Origin: an uncultured Balneolaceae bacterium
Lineage (GTDB): Bacteria; Bacteroidota; Rhodothermia; Balneolales; Balneolaceae
Assembly: GCA_938003885.1 (NCBI GenBank)
Contig: CALKWT010000185.1
Span: forward strand, 1 to 64,000
Length of the DNA: 64,000 bases
Direction of reading: 5' to 3'
Positions 27,872 through 38,221 of this stretch are shown one piece after another. The notes beneath the pieces are model-generated. The model ran no database searches, was not told where the DNA came from, and worked only from the letters and a program-made list of their open reading frames with translations. The stretch's first letter is position 1, and each line of letters starts with the position of its first letter. Position numbers and translations under genes: made by a program.

Positions 27872-30835
27872 ATGAAAAAATACAGGGTCTCATTGTTGAA
27901 TAAGTGGATGTTGGTTATGGCATTCTGCCTGATGCCGGCAATTTACCTCTCGCCGGATACCGTACTTGCGCAAACAGCCCCCACAGAAGGGATGAAGGAA
28001 AATACAGCAAGGGTGCACGCATTTATAGAGGCGGAGATCATCCTGTCGCCGGGAAACAGAATAAGCAATGGAACCCTTGTGATCCGGGATGGGGTCATTG
28101 AAGCCGCAGGTGAAAATGTATCTGTTCCCGCCGATGCCAGAATCTGGAACATACAGGGAAAAACAATCTACCCTGGTTTTATAGATGCTTATACCACTGC
28201 CGGAATGGGCAAGTCAGACCGGGAAGTGAATCAGGGAAACATCTCCTGGAATCCTAATATACGGGCGCAGCTCTCGGCAGCGGCTGAATATCTGGAGGAT
28301 GAGGAGGAGGTTGCGGAGTTACGCGGCCAGGGCTTTACAGCGGTTTTGACAGCACCACCGTTAGGGATATTCCGGGGCTCTGCTGCACTTGTCAGTCTGA
28401 ACGACAGAGAGGTTGCTGGTAAGGTTGTTAAAGAGAATATCGTCCAGACCTCCGGCTTCCGCCGGTCGCCAGGGTTGGGCTTTTCCTACCCGACCTCTGC
28501 TCTCGGTGTATATGCACTCATGCGCCAGACACTTTACGATGCAGAATGGCACAGAGAGGCCCACCAGGCCTATCAGGAGAATCCCTCTCTGGAGCGTCCC
28601 GAACTCAACTCGGCACTATTGGCTTTGAATGAAGTGATTACAGGAGAACAGCCGCTCCTGATTGAAACATCAGGTGCAGAAGAGATCCTGAGAGCATACA
28701 GCCTTTCGGAGGAGTTTGATATCCCTCTCTGGATCGTCGGTAATGGTCATGAATACCAAATTCTGGATGTACTTCGGGAAAAGCAGTTTCCCATGATTAT
28801 TCCTGTTGCACTCCCTGAAAAGCCTGATCTGGACACCCCTGAGAAATCTATGAACGTGTCTCTCGCTGATCTGCGTCATTACTACCTCGCTCCTGAAAAT
28901 CCCGGACGACTTGAGAAGGAAGGGATCCGCTTTTCCCTGACATCCCGGGGTTTGGATAATAAATCGAACTTTTTAAAAAGGTTGCGTGGGGCAGTGGATG
29001 CCGGTCTCTCTTCAGACATGGCCCTGCGGGCACTCACCACTCATCCCGCAGAGCTGCTTGGTGTCTCCGACAGTCATGGCACGCTTGAACCGGGTAAAAC
29101 GGCCAACCTGATTGTTGCGGATGGTGATCTTTTTGAGAGCAATGCGAAGATACTGGACGTCTGGGTAGATGGCAGCCGGTTTGCCGTTAATAAGGAAAGG
29201 CGAACGGACTTTGCCGGTACATGGACGGTCTCTGTATCGGACGGATCTGCATCAGGGCGGCTCGAACTGGAAGAGAAAAGTTCCGGCGGAGCAGCTGGAA
29301 GTGTAACGCTGAACGGGATCCGGACGGAGCTCCGGTCCGTTACGCTTCAGGATGGTGCCTCCCGGATTCGAGCCGATTTCCGGGGTGACCGTTATGACTT
29401 GGAAGGCCTCATCAGGGTGACAGCATCTATCTCCGGCGATGAGATAACAGGCTGGGCTGAGGTTCCTGGCCAGGGGAGGTTGCAATGGACCGGCCGCCGG
29501 TCGTCGGCAGCAGAACGTGTGGAAGATAGTGCCCGGACGGGTGTCAATAGAAATCTGACACTTTCAAATATCAGGCCGTCGATGGAGTATGGCCGTGAAT
29601 CGATGCCTGAAAAGCCGGAGACAATCCTTATCCGGAACGCCACACTCTGGACAATGGGCGAAGATGGGATTCTGGAGAATGGCGATCTACTGATCCGCAA
29701 TGGAAAGGTGGCCGCGACAGGTACCGGCCTGAATGCACCCGGCGATGCGTTGGTTATCAATGCAGAAGGAAAGCATGTAACTCCCGGACTGATCGATGCG
29801 CACCTGCATTCAGGTGTGGCAGGCGTAAATGAGATTGGAAATGCGATTACAGCCGAAGTACGTATCGGGGATGTCCTCACTCTCAATAATATCTGGATGT
29901 ATCGCCAGCTGGCAGGAGGATTGACGACAGCTCATGTGATGCACGGCTCGGCAAATCCGATCGGAGGGCAGAATCAGCATATTAAAATGAAATGGGGGGC
30001 TCTGCCGGAGGATCTGAAAATAGAGGATGCCCCGGTAACCGTAAAGTTTGCACTGGGTGAAAATCCGAAAAGGGTAGGAACAGACCGTTATCCGGAAACA
30101 CGCATGGGAGTCGAGCAGATCATAGCAGACAGGTTCAGTATGGCGCGAGACTATGAAACCCGGTGGAACGAGTGGGAGCGAAACAGGCAGGGAATTCCTC
30201 CCCGCAGAGATCTTCGGATGGATGCGCTGCGCGATATTTTGAATGGGGATATCATTGTACAGTCGCATAGCTACAGGCAGGATGAAATCCTGATGCTCAT
30301 GCGCCTCGCCGAGGAGTATGGATTTCGGATCGGAGCTTTCCATCACGGTGTAGAAGCGTACAAAGTGGCCAATGAATTGGCTGAACATGGTGCGGGTGCT
30401 GTAGTATGGTCAGACTGGTCTTCGTTCAAAATCGAAGCACAGGATGGAATTCTTTACAATGCACGGCTTCTTTCAGAGGCAGGCGTTTTGACCTCACTGC
30501 ACTCTGATGACAGTCAGATCGCAACCCGGATGAATTGGGAAGCTGCCAAAATGGTCCGTGCAGGAATGGACCCTGAAGATGCGCTTGCACTGGTGACCAT
30601 TAATACAGCCAAAATTTTGGGTATTGATCACCGGACAGGGTCACTTGAGGAGGGCAAGGATGGTGACTTTGTCATCTGGAGAGGAAACCCTCTCTCCATT
30701 ACAACCAAAGTAGAGCAGACCTGGATTGAGGGGCAGAAATTTTTTGATCTCCGGGAAGACCGGACACTTCAGCAAAGAATTCAAAAAGAACGTTCTGAAC
30801 TGATCAACTGGATTCTGGAGGAAGGTTATGAGTAA
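27872..30835 (+). CDS. Secreted two-domain amidohydrolase-family protein
   Basis: I use the ATG at 27872 rather than the TTG just before it. A signal peptide (LLNKWMLVMAFCLMPAIYL, ending near VLAQ) directs export. Two amidohydrolase domains follow. The first (~40-430) has the fold landmarks (IYPGFIDAYTTAG, LSDSHGTLEPGKTANLIVADG-like end) but Y107-T108-T109 replaces the metal-binding HxH. The second (~590-987) keeps H644-L-H646 (LIDAHLHSG), VQSHSYRQDE, AFHHGVEAY and HSDDSQ, so it should bind metal. A beta-rich insert links them. The genes for this protein and the next, smaller one are nearly joined, a pairing I know from Bacteroidota relatives. Substrate unknown, perhaps peptides or cyclic amides. 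Confidence 0.85.
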   Translation: MKKYRVSLLNKWMLVMAFCLMPAIYLSPDTVLAQTAPTEGMKENTARVHAFIEAEIILSPGNRISNGTLVIRDGVIEAAGENVSVPADARIWNIQGKTIYPGFIDAYTTAGMGKSDREVNQGNISWNPNIRAQLSAAAEYLEDEEEVAELRGQGFTAVLTAPPLGIFRGSAALVSLNDREVAGKVVKENIVQTSGFRRSPGLGFSYPTSALGVYALMRQTLYDAEWHREAHQAYQENPSLERPELNSALLALNEVITGEQPLLIETSGAEEILRAYSLSEEFDIPLWIVGNGHEYQILDVLREKQFPMIIPVALPEKPDLDTPEKSMNVSLADLRHYYLAPENPGRLEKEGIRFSLTSRGLDNKSNFLKRLRGAVDAGLSSDMALRALTTHPAELLGVSDSHGTLEPGKTANLIVADGDLFESNAKILDVWVDGSRFAVNKERRTDFAGTWTVSVSDGSASGRLELEEKSSGGAAGSVTLNGIRTELRSVTLQDGASRIRADFRGDRYDLEGLIRVTASISGDEITGWAEVPGQGRLQWTGRRSSAAERVEDSARTGVNRNLTLSNIRPSMEYGRESMPEKPETILIRNATLWTMGEDGILENGDLLIRNGKVAATGTGLNAPGDALVINAEGKHVTPGLIDAHLHSGVAGVNEIGNAITAEVRIGDVLTLNNIWMYRQLAGGLTTAHVMHGSANPIGGQNQHIKMKWGALPEDLKIEDAPVTVKFALGENPKRVGTDRYPETRMGVEQIIADRFSMARDYETRWNEWERNRQGIPPRRDLRMDALRDILNGDIIVQSHSYRQDEILMLMRLAEEYGFRIGAFHHGVEAYKVANELAEHGAGAVVWSDWSSFKIEAQDGILYNARLLSEAGVLTSLHSDDSQIATRMNWEAAKMVRAGMDPEDALALVTINTAKILGIDHRTGSLEEGKDGDFVIWRGNPLSITTKVEQTWIEGQKFFDLREDRTLQQRIQKERSELINWILEEGYE

Positions 30836-30896
30836 GCTGAAAACGTCACTTCTTCCTATTTCTTTTCATTCTTCAAACTCTGTAAACCTACATTTT

Positions 30897-32177
30897 ATGA
30901 GAAAGTTAATAATGATGTGCATCCTGCTGTTTACAGCCCGTGCGGGTTATGCACAAGCTCCGGTACCCGCTCCTCTGCAGCAGCAGCCGATTGCCCTGAC
31001 TGGCGCCACGATACACACGATGGCGGGGGAAGTGATCGAGAACGGAACCCTTCTCTTTCAAGAGGGTGTGATTACCGCATTAGGTACTTCCGTTTCTCTT
31101 CCTGATAACGCAGTGGTTGAAGATCTCTCCGGAAAACATATTTACCCCGGGCTGATCGACTCCTACAGTCAGATGGGGCTATTTGAGATCGGTTCGATAG
31201 AGATGACCCTGGACATTAACGAGCAGGGTGATGTGAATCCGAATGTGCGGGCAGAACGTGCTTTCCATCCTGAAAGCAGGCATATTGCCATTGCCCGCTC
31301 AGCTGGAATCCTGACGGCGATCTCCTCTCCGGGAGGGGGGCTGATCTCCGGACAGACCGCAGCGATGAGAATGGAGGGCTGGACATGGGAAGAGATGACC
31401 CTCCGTCCCGGAGTGGCCCTTCTCATTAATTGGCCCAATGCTAATAGCGATTCCTACGAAGAGAACCTGGAGACCCTGCAGAATGTGTTTGATGATGCAC
31501 GCGCATATAGCCGGGCCCGAAAGGCGAATGAAGAGGGAGGCTCCTGGCTGGCGATGGATACACGTTGGGAATCGATGATTCCGCTCTTTACAAAAGAACG
31601 GCCCTTGCTTGTAAATGCCAATCAGGTGCAGCAGATCCAGGATGCAATTACCTGGGCGGAATCAGAAGATCTGGAGATCATTATTCTTGGCGGAAGAGAG
31701 TCGTACATGGTCAGTGAACAGATCAGACGCCGGGATATTCCTGTGGTTATCACTACCGTGATAGGTTCGCCAGGCCGGAGCTGGGAAAGTTATGATCATC
31801 AGTACAGTCTGCCCGCACGACTTCATAGAGCCGGTGTCCGGTTCGCTATTTCAGGAAGTGCCAGCGCACCGTATGCGCACCGCTTGCCCTGGGAAGCTGG
31901 AGCAGCATCAGCTTTCGGGTTACCCATGGAGGAGGCGATCAGGGCGCTGACGGTCTATCCGGCGGAAATCTTCGACCTTTCAGACAAGCTGGGCACACTT
32001 GAGCCCGGAAAGAATGCCACTTTGCTCATTACGACGGGTAATCCGCTTGAGTATGAAACCCGGATTGAGCAGGTATTTATCGATGGGCGCAAGAGCAATA
32101 TGATGGACATGCACCGTCAACTTTATCAGAAATACAGGGAGAAGGTGGAGGCTGCCGGAGCAGCTGCACAGGATTAA
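30897..32177 (+). CDS. Secreted amidohydrolase-like protein lacking the HxH metal motif
   Basis: I chose the ATG at 30897 because it starts a clear signal peptide (MRKLIMMCILLFTARAGYAQ); an in-frame ATG at 30828 overlapping the previous gene by 8 bases would add 23 residues ahead of it. The protein has the amidohydrolase outline (GATIHTMAGEVIENGTLL, IYPGLIDSYSQMG, LSDKLGTLEPGKNATLLI), yet where enzymes carry HxH it has Y90-S91-Q92, and I find no replacement HSD-type ligand set. It is probably a non-catalytic partner of the larger protein encoded just upstream; both would be in the periplasm. A strong terminator follows. Confidence 0.83.
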   Translation: MRKLIMMCILLFTARAGYAQAPVPAPLQQQPIALTGATIHTMAGEVIENGTLLFQEGVITALGTSVSLPDNAVVEDLSGKHIYPGLIDSYSQMGLFEIGSIEMTLDINEQGDVNPNVRAERAFHPESRHIAIARSAGILTAISSPGGGLISGQTAAMRMEGWTWEEMTLRPGVALLINWPNANSDSYEENLETLQNVFDDARAYSRARKANEEGGSWLAMDTRWESMIPLFTKERPLLVNANQVQQIQDAITWAESEDLEIIILGGRESYMVSEQIRRRDIPVVITTVIGSPGRSWESYDHQYSLPARLHRAGVRFAISGSASAPYAHRLPWEAGAASAFGLPMEEAIRALTVYPAEIFDLSDKLGTLEPGKNATLLITTGNPLEYETRIEQVFIDGRKSNMMDMHRQLYQKYREKVEAAGAAAQD

Positions 32178-32183
32178 GGTCCG

Positions 32184-32215
32184 GATCAACCGGCCTGATT
32201 TGGGTTGATCTTTTT
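32184..32215 (+). terminator. Rho-independent terminator after the amidohydrolase pair
   Basis: Perfect 8-bp stem gatcaacc (32184-32191) and ggttgatc (32203-32210), 11-base loop, then five T. It begins 7 bases after the stop codon and isolates the pair from rpiB. Confidence 0.85.
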
Positions 32216-32310
32216 AACGCTGCTGGTTTTTATTCATCCGCAAAATTTGTTTATTGCGGTACACACGCGCAGGTAGGCGGGAAAATCCCCCAAAAAAATG
32301 AAGGAGTGTT

Positions 32311-32769
32311 ATGCCAGAGATTGGAATAGCTGCAGATCATGGCGGGTTTCTATTGAAAGAAGAGCTGAAAGAGTCCGTCCAAAAACTGGGGTATGAACTA
32401 ACGGATTTTGGTGCGTTTGAGCTGGATCAGGAGGATGACTATCCTGAGAGGATTCTGCCTCTTGCACGTGCGCTGTCGGAAGGAAAAGTAAAAAAGGGGA
32501 TTGCCGTTTGCGGAAGCGGAGTGGGAGCAGCCATTGTAGCCAATAAACTCCCGGGCGTGCGGGCGGCTCTCATCACAGAGTCTTATTCAGCTCATCAGGG
32601 TGTTGAGCATGATGATATGAATATGCTCTGTATCGGAGGGCGGGTGATCGGATCTGCCCTTGCTTTGGAAATCGTACAGGCTTACCTGAAAGCGCGGTAT
32701 ATAGGTTCGGGGCGGTATCAGAGGAGACTGGATCAGCTGATTCAAATAGAAAAACGTTACTTAAAATAG
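32311..32769 (+). CDS. rpiB: Ribose-5-phosphate isomerase B
   Basis: RpiB interconverts ribose 5-phosphate and ribulose 5-phosphate. The RpiB/LacA/LacB landmarks are the N-terminal AADHGGF (D9, H10), the catalytic C67 in GIAVCGSGVG, and HDDMNMLCIGGRVIG near 100-115. An unusually good ribosome site (aaggag 32301-32306) precedes the ATG. It heads a plus-strand group rpiB-gnd-zwf-pgl with a 3-base gap to gnd, placing it in the pentose-phosphate pathway rather than allose use. Confidence 0.94.
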   Translation: MPEIGIAADHGGFLLKEELKESVQKLGYELTDFGAFELDQEDDYPERILPLARALSEGKVKKGIAVCGSGVGAAIVANKLPGVRAALITESYSAHQGVEHDDMNMLCIGGRVIGSALALEIVQAYLKARYIGSGRYQRRLDQLIQIEKRYLK

Positions 32770-32772
32770 ATC

Positions 32773-34194
32773 ATGAGAGAACAAGCTTCTGATTTCGGAA
32801 TTGTAGGTCTTGGAGTCATGGGGAAAAACCTACTTCTCAATATTTCGGATCAGGGTTTGAATGTTGCGGGGCTGGACCGGAACCGGGAGAAGACGGAGGC
32901 TTTTCAGGAAGAGACCTCTAATGGGGCTTTATTTGCCACTACATCGGAAAAGGAGTTTATAAATGCTTTGAAAAAGCCCCGGAAGATAATGATGCTGGTG
33001 CCAGCCGGTGACCCTGTGGATTCGGTTATTTCACAGCTGCTTCCCTATCTGGAGGAGGGGGATCTGCTGATGGATGGGGGGAATTCCCATTTTCAGGAGA
33101 CGGAGCGCCGCATGGACAGACTCTCCGGGCGGGGAATTCACTATCTGGGAGTAGGCATATCTGGCGGCGAAGCGGGTGCCCGGACAGGCCCCAGTATGAT
33201 GCCGGGAGGGGATCGGAAAGCATACGACCTGGTTCGGCCTATTCTGGAAGCCGCAGCGGCAAAGGTGAATGGCGAACCGTGTGTGGCGTGGATGGGAAAC
33301 CGAAGTGCAGGCAACTATGTAAAAACCGTCCATAATGGAATTGAATATGCACTGATGGAGCTGATAGCTGAGGCGTACCATTTTATGAAATCGGTTCTCT
33401 GCCTTTCTGATGAGAAGATCGGGAAGGTTTTTCACCGATGGAACAGCGGCGTCCTGGAATCATTTCTGATGGAAATTACAGCTGATATCTTTGCACGTAA
33501 GGATGAATTTGGGGATGGCCTCCTGCTGAACAAAATCATGGACAGTGCCCGGCAGAAAGGGACAGGGAAGTGGACGTCTCAAAATGCAATGGATATAGAG
33601 GTTGCTGTTCCAGCCATAGATATGGCAGTGATGGTGCGAAACATCTCTTCCTACAAAAAGGAGAGATCCCTGGCAGCAGCCCTCTATCCTGATTCTTCCC
33701 GTTGGTTGGAGTCCGAAGAGGAGGCGTGGGTTGAGAAGTTAAAACACAGTATTCAATTTGGATTTATTACGGTCTTTTCACAGGGATTTACGTTGTTGTC
33801 ACAAGGTTCTGAGGCATACAATTATGAAGTGAATCTGGCAGAAGTTGCAAAAATTTGGAGGGGAGGTTGCATCATACGGGCAGGAATGCTCAACGATTTT
33901 ATGGAGATCTTTTCGGAGAATCCGGGCCTGGGCAGCCTGCTTCTTGATAAGAGAATTGCCCGTTATATGCCAGAGCTGAGCCGGGATCCAAGAGCTTGTG
34001 TGATTGAAGCGATAAAAGCGGAAATTCCTCTGGCGGCACTTTCCGCTTCTATCTCCTATTTTGATCTCTGTAAAAGCAGCTGGCTTCCGGTTAATCTGAT
34101 TCAGGCACAGCGGGATTACTTCGGGTCTCACGGCTATGAGCGTACAGACCGCCCGGGTACTTTTCACACTGGCTGGAAGAGTGATGTTACCTGA
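32773..34194 (+). CDS. gnd: 6-phosphogluconate dehydrogenase (decarboxylating)
   Basis: Gnd oxidises 6-phosphogluconate to ribulose 5-phosphate, CO2 and NADPH. The Rossmann motif GLGVMGKNLLLN is at 12-23, DGGNSHFQETERR near 99-111, GISGGEAGARTGPSMMPGG near 126-144 and the catalytic KTVHNGIEYALMEL (Lys and His) near 184-197. At 473 residues it is the long dimeric class, as in E. coli. It follows rpiB by 3 bases and precedes zwf by 49, so its substrate supply is encoded next door. Confidence 0.96.
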   Translation: MREQASDFGIVGLGVMGKNLLLNISDQGLNVAGLDRNREKTEAFQEETSNGALFATTSEKEFINALKKPRKIMMLVPAGDPVDSVISQLLPYLEEGDLLMDGGNSHFQETERRMDRLSGRGIHYLGVGISGGEAGARTGPSMMPGGDRKAYDLVRPILEAAAAKVNGEPCVAWMGNRSAGNYVKTVHNGIEYALMELIAEAYHFMKSVLCLSDEKIGKVFHRWNSGVLESFLMEITADIFARKDEFGDGLLLNKIMDSARQKGTGKWTSQNAMDIEVAVPAIDMAVMVRNISSYKKERSLAAALYPDSSRWLESEEEAWVEKLKHSIQFGFITVFSQGFTLLSQGSEAYNYEVNLAEVAKIWRGGCIIRAGMLNDFMEIFSENPGLGSLLLDKRIARYMPELSRDPRACVIEAIKAEIPLAALSASISYFDLCKSSWLPVNLIQAQRDYFGSHGYERTDRPGTFHTGWKSDVT

Positions 34195-34243
34195 TCCTTC
34201 ACAATCACTCCTGTCTACAATAGAAATCACCTAACCTGTTGCA

Positions 34244-35740
34244 ATGATGTTTCAGACCGTGAGAAAATCTGATCCGGTCATTCTGATTATCTTCGGAGCC
34301 GCAGGCGATCTGAGCAGGAGAAAGCTGGTACCCGCCCTCTATAATTTACTGCTCGATGATTGGCTGCCGGATCAATTTGCACTTGTTGGAGTGAGTCATC
34401 ACGACCATGATGATGAAGAGCTGAGAACCCTTTATAAAGAGGCCGTCGATACGTACTCCCGTAGAACAACTCAAGAAAACGGCAAGTGGGAGAGGCTGGC
34501 CGAGACGATCACATACTATCAGGCGGACTTTACCGATAAAGAGGCCTATCACGGCTTGGCAGATAGGCTGGATGAGATAGAGAAGCAGTGGGGTGCAGAG
34601 GCCAACCGGATATTCTATCTCTCGGTAGCTCCGGGGTTTATTGAGCCGATTGCTTTGAATATGAACGTGGCTGGCCTGGGCGGGAATCCCGAAAAAAGCA
34701 GACTCGTGATTGAAAAGCCGTTTGGCAGGGACTTTGAAAGTGCACGAGCTCTTAATAATCACCTGACGACTCACTTTGAAGAGAGTCAGATTTTTCGGAT
34801 CGACCACTACCTGGGCAAAGAGACGGTGCAAAATATTCTGGCCTTCCGGTTTGCGAATGCTATCTTTGAACCCCTCTGGAATCGAAATTACATCGACAAT
34901 GTCCAGATAACGGTCGCCGAAACAGTAGATGTAGAGCACAGAGGCCGGTACTACGATCAGTCGGGCGCGCTCAGAGATATGGTTCAAAATCATCTGATGC
35001 AGCTTCTATGCATGATCGCTATGGAGCCTCCGGTAACCTATCGCGCAGATGAGATTCAAAATCGGAAGATCGATGTTCTGAATGCCGTCCGTCCATATGA
35101 TCGGCCTGAAAAAGTTCAGAGAAATACCGTGCGCGGCCAATATGGAGAGGGAACTATAGATGGGGAGAAAATAAATGCGTATCGGGATACCATAAATGTA
35201 CGACCCGATTCCGGAACGGAAACCTATGCTGCCTTGAAGTTCTATCTGGACAATTGGCGGTGGCGTGATGTGCCATTTTACCTGCGTACAGGAAAATCAC
35301 TTGCAGATAAAAATTCATCCATTACCATTCAGTTCAAGCCGGTTTCCCACCAGCTTTTCCCTTGTGATATGACCACAACCATTCCCAATATTCTGGTGAT
35401 CAATATCCAGCCGCGGATGGGCATCGGCCTGGGAATCAAAGCGAAGCAGCCGGGACTTAAGATGATACTGAAAAATGTGAATATGAACTTTGATTATGAA
35501 AGTTCCTTCACCGGTGAGTCGCCCGAAGCTTATGAAACCCTTTTGCTGGATATTATGCAGGGAGATTCCACACTCTTTATGAGGTCCGATCAGGTAGAAG
35601 CTGCCTGGAAAATTATCGATCCCGTACTGGAATACTGGGAAAACAGTCCGGCTATTGATTTCCCCAACTATGAAGCCGGTTCAAACGGACCGCAACAGGC
35701 AGATGCATTGCTGGCCAGGGATGGCAGGATGTGGTTGTAA
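34244..35740 (+). CDS. zwf: Glucose-6-phosphate 1-dehydrogenase
   Basis: Zwf starts the oxidative pentose-phosphate pathway, giving 6-phosphogluconolactone and NADPH. The cofactor motif [17 protein letters not shown] is at ~17-33, the active-site signature RIDHYLGKE near 185-193, and the conserved EKPFGRD near 158-164. The length of 498 is normal. The tandem ATG ATG at 34244 leaves the exact first Met uncertain by one residue. It lies between gnd and pgl, the enzymes before and after it in the pathway. Confidence 0.96.
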   Translation: MMFQTVRKSDPVILIIFGAAGDLSRRKLVPALYNLLLDDWLPDQFALVGVSHHDHDDEELRTLYKEAVDTYSRRTTQENGKWERLAETITYYQADFTDKEAYHGLADRLDEIEKQWGAEANRIFYLSVAPGFIEPIALNMNVAGLGGNPEKSRLVIEKPFGRDFESARALNNHLTTHFEESQIFRIDHYLGKETVQNILAFRFANAIFEPLWNRNYIDNVQITVAETVDVEHRGRYYDQSGALRDMVQNHLMQLLCMIAMEPPVTYRADEIQNRKIDVLNAVRPYDRPEKVQRNTVRGQYGEGTIDGEKINAYRDTINVRPDSGTETYAALKFYLDNWRWRDVPFYLRTGKSLADKNSSITIQFKPVSHQLFPCDMTTTIPNILVINIQPRMGIGLGIKAKQPGLKMILKNVNMNFDYESSFTGESPEAYETLLLDIMQGDSTLFMRSDQVEAAWKIIDPVLEYWENSPAIDFPNYEAGSNGPQQADALLARDGRMWL

Positions 35741-35945
35741 ACCTGGCAGGTAGGAAAGTCCGTCTCTGTTGCATGATATGGAGCGAGAAGGAACCGGCAC
35801 GTTTGCGTGTAAATCACTATTTTTTGAGCAGGAAGGCTCATGATCTCTGCCACAGGCAGGTGCTTCCGAAAAGGTACTAAACGAGATCGAAGAGTCGATT
35901 GGTTCAATGTTTCTAATGATTAAATGAGAAAAGAAAGGAAGGGTT

Positions 35946-36674
35946 ATGGTGAAAGAAATCTTTAAAGATCAGACAGAAGCGAGCCGTGCAATGGCCGAAA
36001 GATTTGTCACTCTTGCGCAGGAAGCTGTAAAGGATCGCAACAGATTTACCGTGGCCCTCGCAGGTGGAAGTTCAGTGCAGGTCCTATACGAAATGCTGCG
36101 GTCTGATTCCTATAGAGATCGGATTCCCTGGAATAAATCCCATGTATTCTGGGGAGATGAACGGGCGGTTCCTCTTGAAGATGCGCTTAGTAACGCAAAA
36201 ATGGCCTATGAAAAGCTGCTAAATCATGTCCCGATACCCCATGATCAGATTCATCGTATGAAGGGAGAGATGGATCCTGGCGATGCGGCGGATGAGTACG
36301 AAGCTGTGCTGAAGCGTCACTTTGGAAATGAAGAGCCTCTGTTTGATCTGATCCTTCTCGGGATGGGGGCTGATGGCCATACAGCGTCCATCTTCCCCGG
36401 ATCGGAAGCTGTCCGTGAAACAGAGCGCCTGGTAACAACCGGCTACAACAGCGAACAGGGTACACACAGGATCACTCTTACGGCGCCCCTCATTAACCAA
36501 TCCCGACAGATCTTTTTTGCCGTATTCGGAGAGGGAAAAGCTGAGACTCTCAGGCAGGTGTTGGAGGGAGAATATGCTCCCGGGCAGCTTCCGGTTCAGC
36601 TGATCCGGCCTGATCAGAGTGAAGTAACATGGTTTCTGGATAAAGGGTCGGCTAAACTACTGAAGCAGCTTTGA
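35946..36674 (+). CDS. pgl: 6-phosphogluconolactonase (DevB/SOL type)
   Basis: Pgl hydrolyses the lactone produced by Zwf. The 242-residue protein shows the family pattern ALAGGSSVQVLYEML (39-53), HVFWGDERAVPLEDALSN, and LLGMGADGHTASIFPGS with the catalytic His near residue 143. It is the DevB/NagB-related type, not the YbhE beta-propeller. It is separated from zwf by ~205 bases with no gene, so it may have an extra promoter. It completes the rpiB-gnd-zwf-pgl set. Confidence 0.94.
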   Translation: MVKEIFKDQTEASRAMAERFVTLAQEAVKDRNRFTVALAGGSSVQVLYEMLRSDSYRDRIPWNKSHVFWGDERAVPLEDALSNAKMAYEKLLNHVPIPHDQIHRMKGEMDPGDAADEYEAVLKRHFGNEEPLFDLILLGMGADGHTASIFPGSEAVRETERLVTTGYNSEQGTHRITLTAPLINQSRQIFFAVFGEGKAETLRQVLEGEYAPGQLPVQLIRPDQSEVTWFLDKGSAKLLKQL

Positions 36675-36888
36675 GGAGCAGGTAGCTTTTACTAATATTG
36701 AACGCTATGCTGTGTCCCCTTTCCGGGGAACCAGCGGATCTTCTACGGGCCTCTGTCATCAGGGACGGGCCATGAGCCACTCCGATAATTTATCGTCCAC
36801 ACGATCTTTCCGGAAAGAATGCTGGAAGATTCTGAAAAATACACCCCCAAAAAACTAACTATACCCCTGGTAACTGGTCGCTTTTCTC

Positions 36889-38124
36889 ATGAACATCTTT
36901 GCCATCATCATTCTGGCAGCTATTCTTATCGAATTTGTGCTGGACATTGTATCTAACTGGCTCAATCTGAAAGCCCTGAGCCCCAAGCTTCCGGATGAAT
37001 TTAAGGAGGTGTATGATAAAGATACCTATGCAACATCTCAGGAATACACCCGGGTAAATACAAAATTCGGATTTATCACAGGCACCTTTGATCTGATTCT
37101 GCTTCTTCTATTCTGGTTCGCTGGTGGGTTCAACTGGCTCGATCAGTGGGCACGGGCATTCGATTTTGGAGTCATCGGTACCGGATTGATATTTATTGGC
37201 GCACTTTCGATCGGAAAAATGGTTCTCTCCCTGCCATTTGGCATCTACTCTACATTTGTTATAGAGGAGCGATTCGGGTTCAATAAAACGACAGTTAAAA
37301 CATACATTACCGATATGCTGAAAGGGCTGCTGCTTTCTGCACTTATCGGAGCACCTCTGCTTGCTGGAATTATCGCTTTTTTTGAATATGGCGGTACCTG
37401 GGCATGGGCATATGCCTGGCTCGCTGTTACCCTTTTCTCTTTAGCCATACAGTACATCGCACCCACCTGGATCATGCCTCTTTTCAATACATTTGAACCA
37501 TTGGAAGATGGTGAACTTCGTAAGGCGATCGAGTCGTATGCCGATAAGGTGGACTTCCCTCTTCAAGGCATTTATGTAATGGACGGATCCAAAAGGTCCG
37601 CTAAATCGAACGCCTTCTTCACCGGTTTTGGCAAGAACAAACGAATCGCTCTTTTCGATACTCTGATCAAAAATCATACAACCGAGGAGCTTGTTGCTGT
37701 GCTGGCTCACGAAATCGGACACTTTAAGAAAAAACATATCGTGAAAAATATGGGTGTAAGCATCTTGCACACGGCAGTAATGTTCGGGCTGCTTTCTGTT
37801 TTTCTGCAGGTTCCCGCACTTTTTGATGCATTTTTTATGGAAGAGATGAGTGTATATGCCGGACTCCTCTTTTTCGGATTGCTTTATTCTCCTGTTGAAA
37901 CGATTCTGGGAATTTTCATGCAGGTAACCAGCCGTAAATATGAGTATGAAGCGGATGAATATGCGGCTAAAACAATCTCTGAACCGGAAGAGATGGTGGA
38001 TGTACTGAAGAAACTCTCGAAGGATAACCTCAGCAACTTGACCCCGCATCCATTCTATGTGTTTTTAAACTATTCACATCCACCCGTATTAAAAAGAATT
38101 GAGAGAATCCGGATGGGGCAGTGA
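36889..38124 (+). CDS. M48 family integral-membrane peptidase (Ste24/CAAX protease 1 type)
   Basis: Several transmembrane helices (about 5-25, 62-80, 95-118, 147-167, 172-195, 287-305, 318-338) surround a zinc peptidase site. The site is H274-E275-x-x-H278 (LAHEIGHFKKKH), and the third ligand is probably in YEYEADEYAAK (~362-372). The N-terminal half has the layout of the CAAX_prtase_1 N-terminal domain of Ste24 (HEIGH preceded by TAPTWIMPLFN-like and SAKSNAFFTGFGKNKRI). Bacterial homologues degrade or process membrane proteins, since prenylated CAAX substrates are absent. It is likely monocistronic. Confidence 0.9.
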   Translation: MNIFAIIILAAILIEFVLDIVSNWLNLKALSPKLPDEFKEVYDKDTYATSQEYTRVNTKFGFITGTFDLILLLLFWFAGGFNWLDQWARAFDFGVIGTGLIFIGALSIGKMVLSLPFGIYSTFVIEERFGFNKTTVKTYITDMLKGLLLSALIGAPLLAGIIAFFEYGGTWAWAYAWLAVTLFSLAIQYIAPTWIMPLFNTFEPLEDGELRKAIESYADKVDFPLQGIYVMDGSKRSAKSNAFFTGFGKNKRIALFDTLIKNHTTEELVAVLAHEIGHFKKKHIVKNMGVSILHTAVMFGLLSVFLQVPALFDAFFMEEMSVYAGLLFFGLLYSPVETILGIFMQVTSRKYEYEADEYAAKTISEPEEMVDVLKKLSKDNLSNLTPHPFYVFLNYSHPPVLKRIERIRMGQ

Positions 38125-38221
38125 GACGGGGAACCGAGGGTCAGGGCGGTAATGCTTCGGATAAGAGCGTTAGAAATACGGAACACGGGTGTTACAATCC
38201 AAATCAGGCTGTTACCACCGC

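Noticed and set aside
27564..27872. TTG-initiated frame of 102 codons before the amidohydrolase genes
   Set aside because: Pro/Arg-rich translation without domain, weak start, runs into the next gene start. Possibly decayed sequence, but not supportable as a gene.
29810..30388. 192-codon minus-strand frame opposite the large amidohydrolase
   Set aside because: Antisense to a conserved catalytic domain; no start signal or family resemblance.
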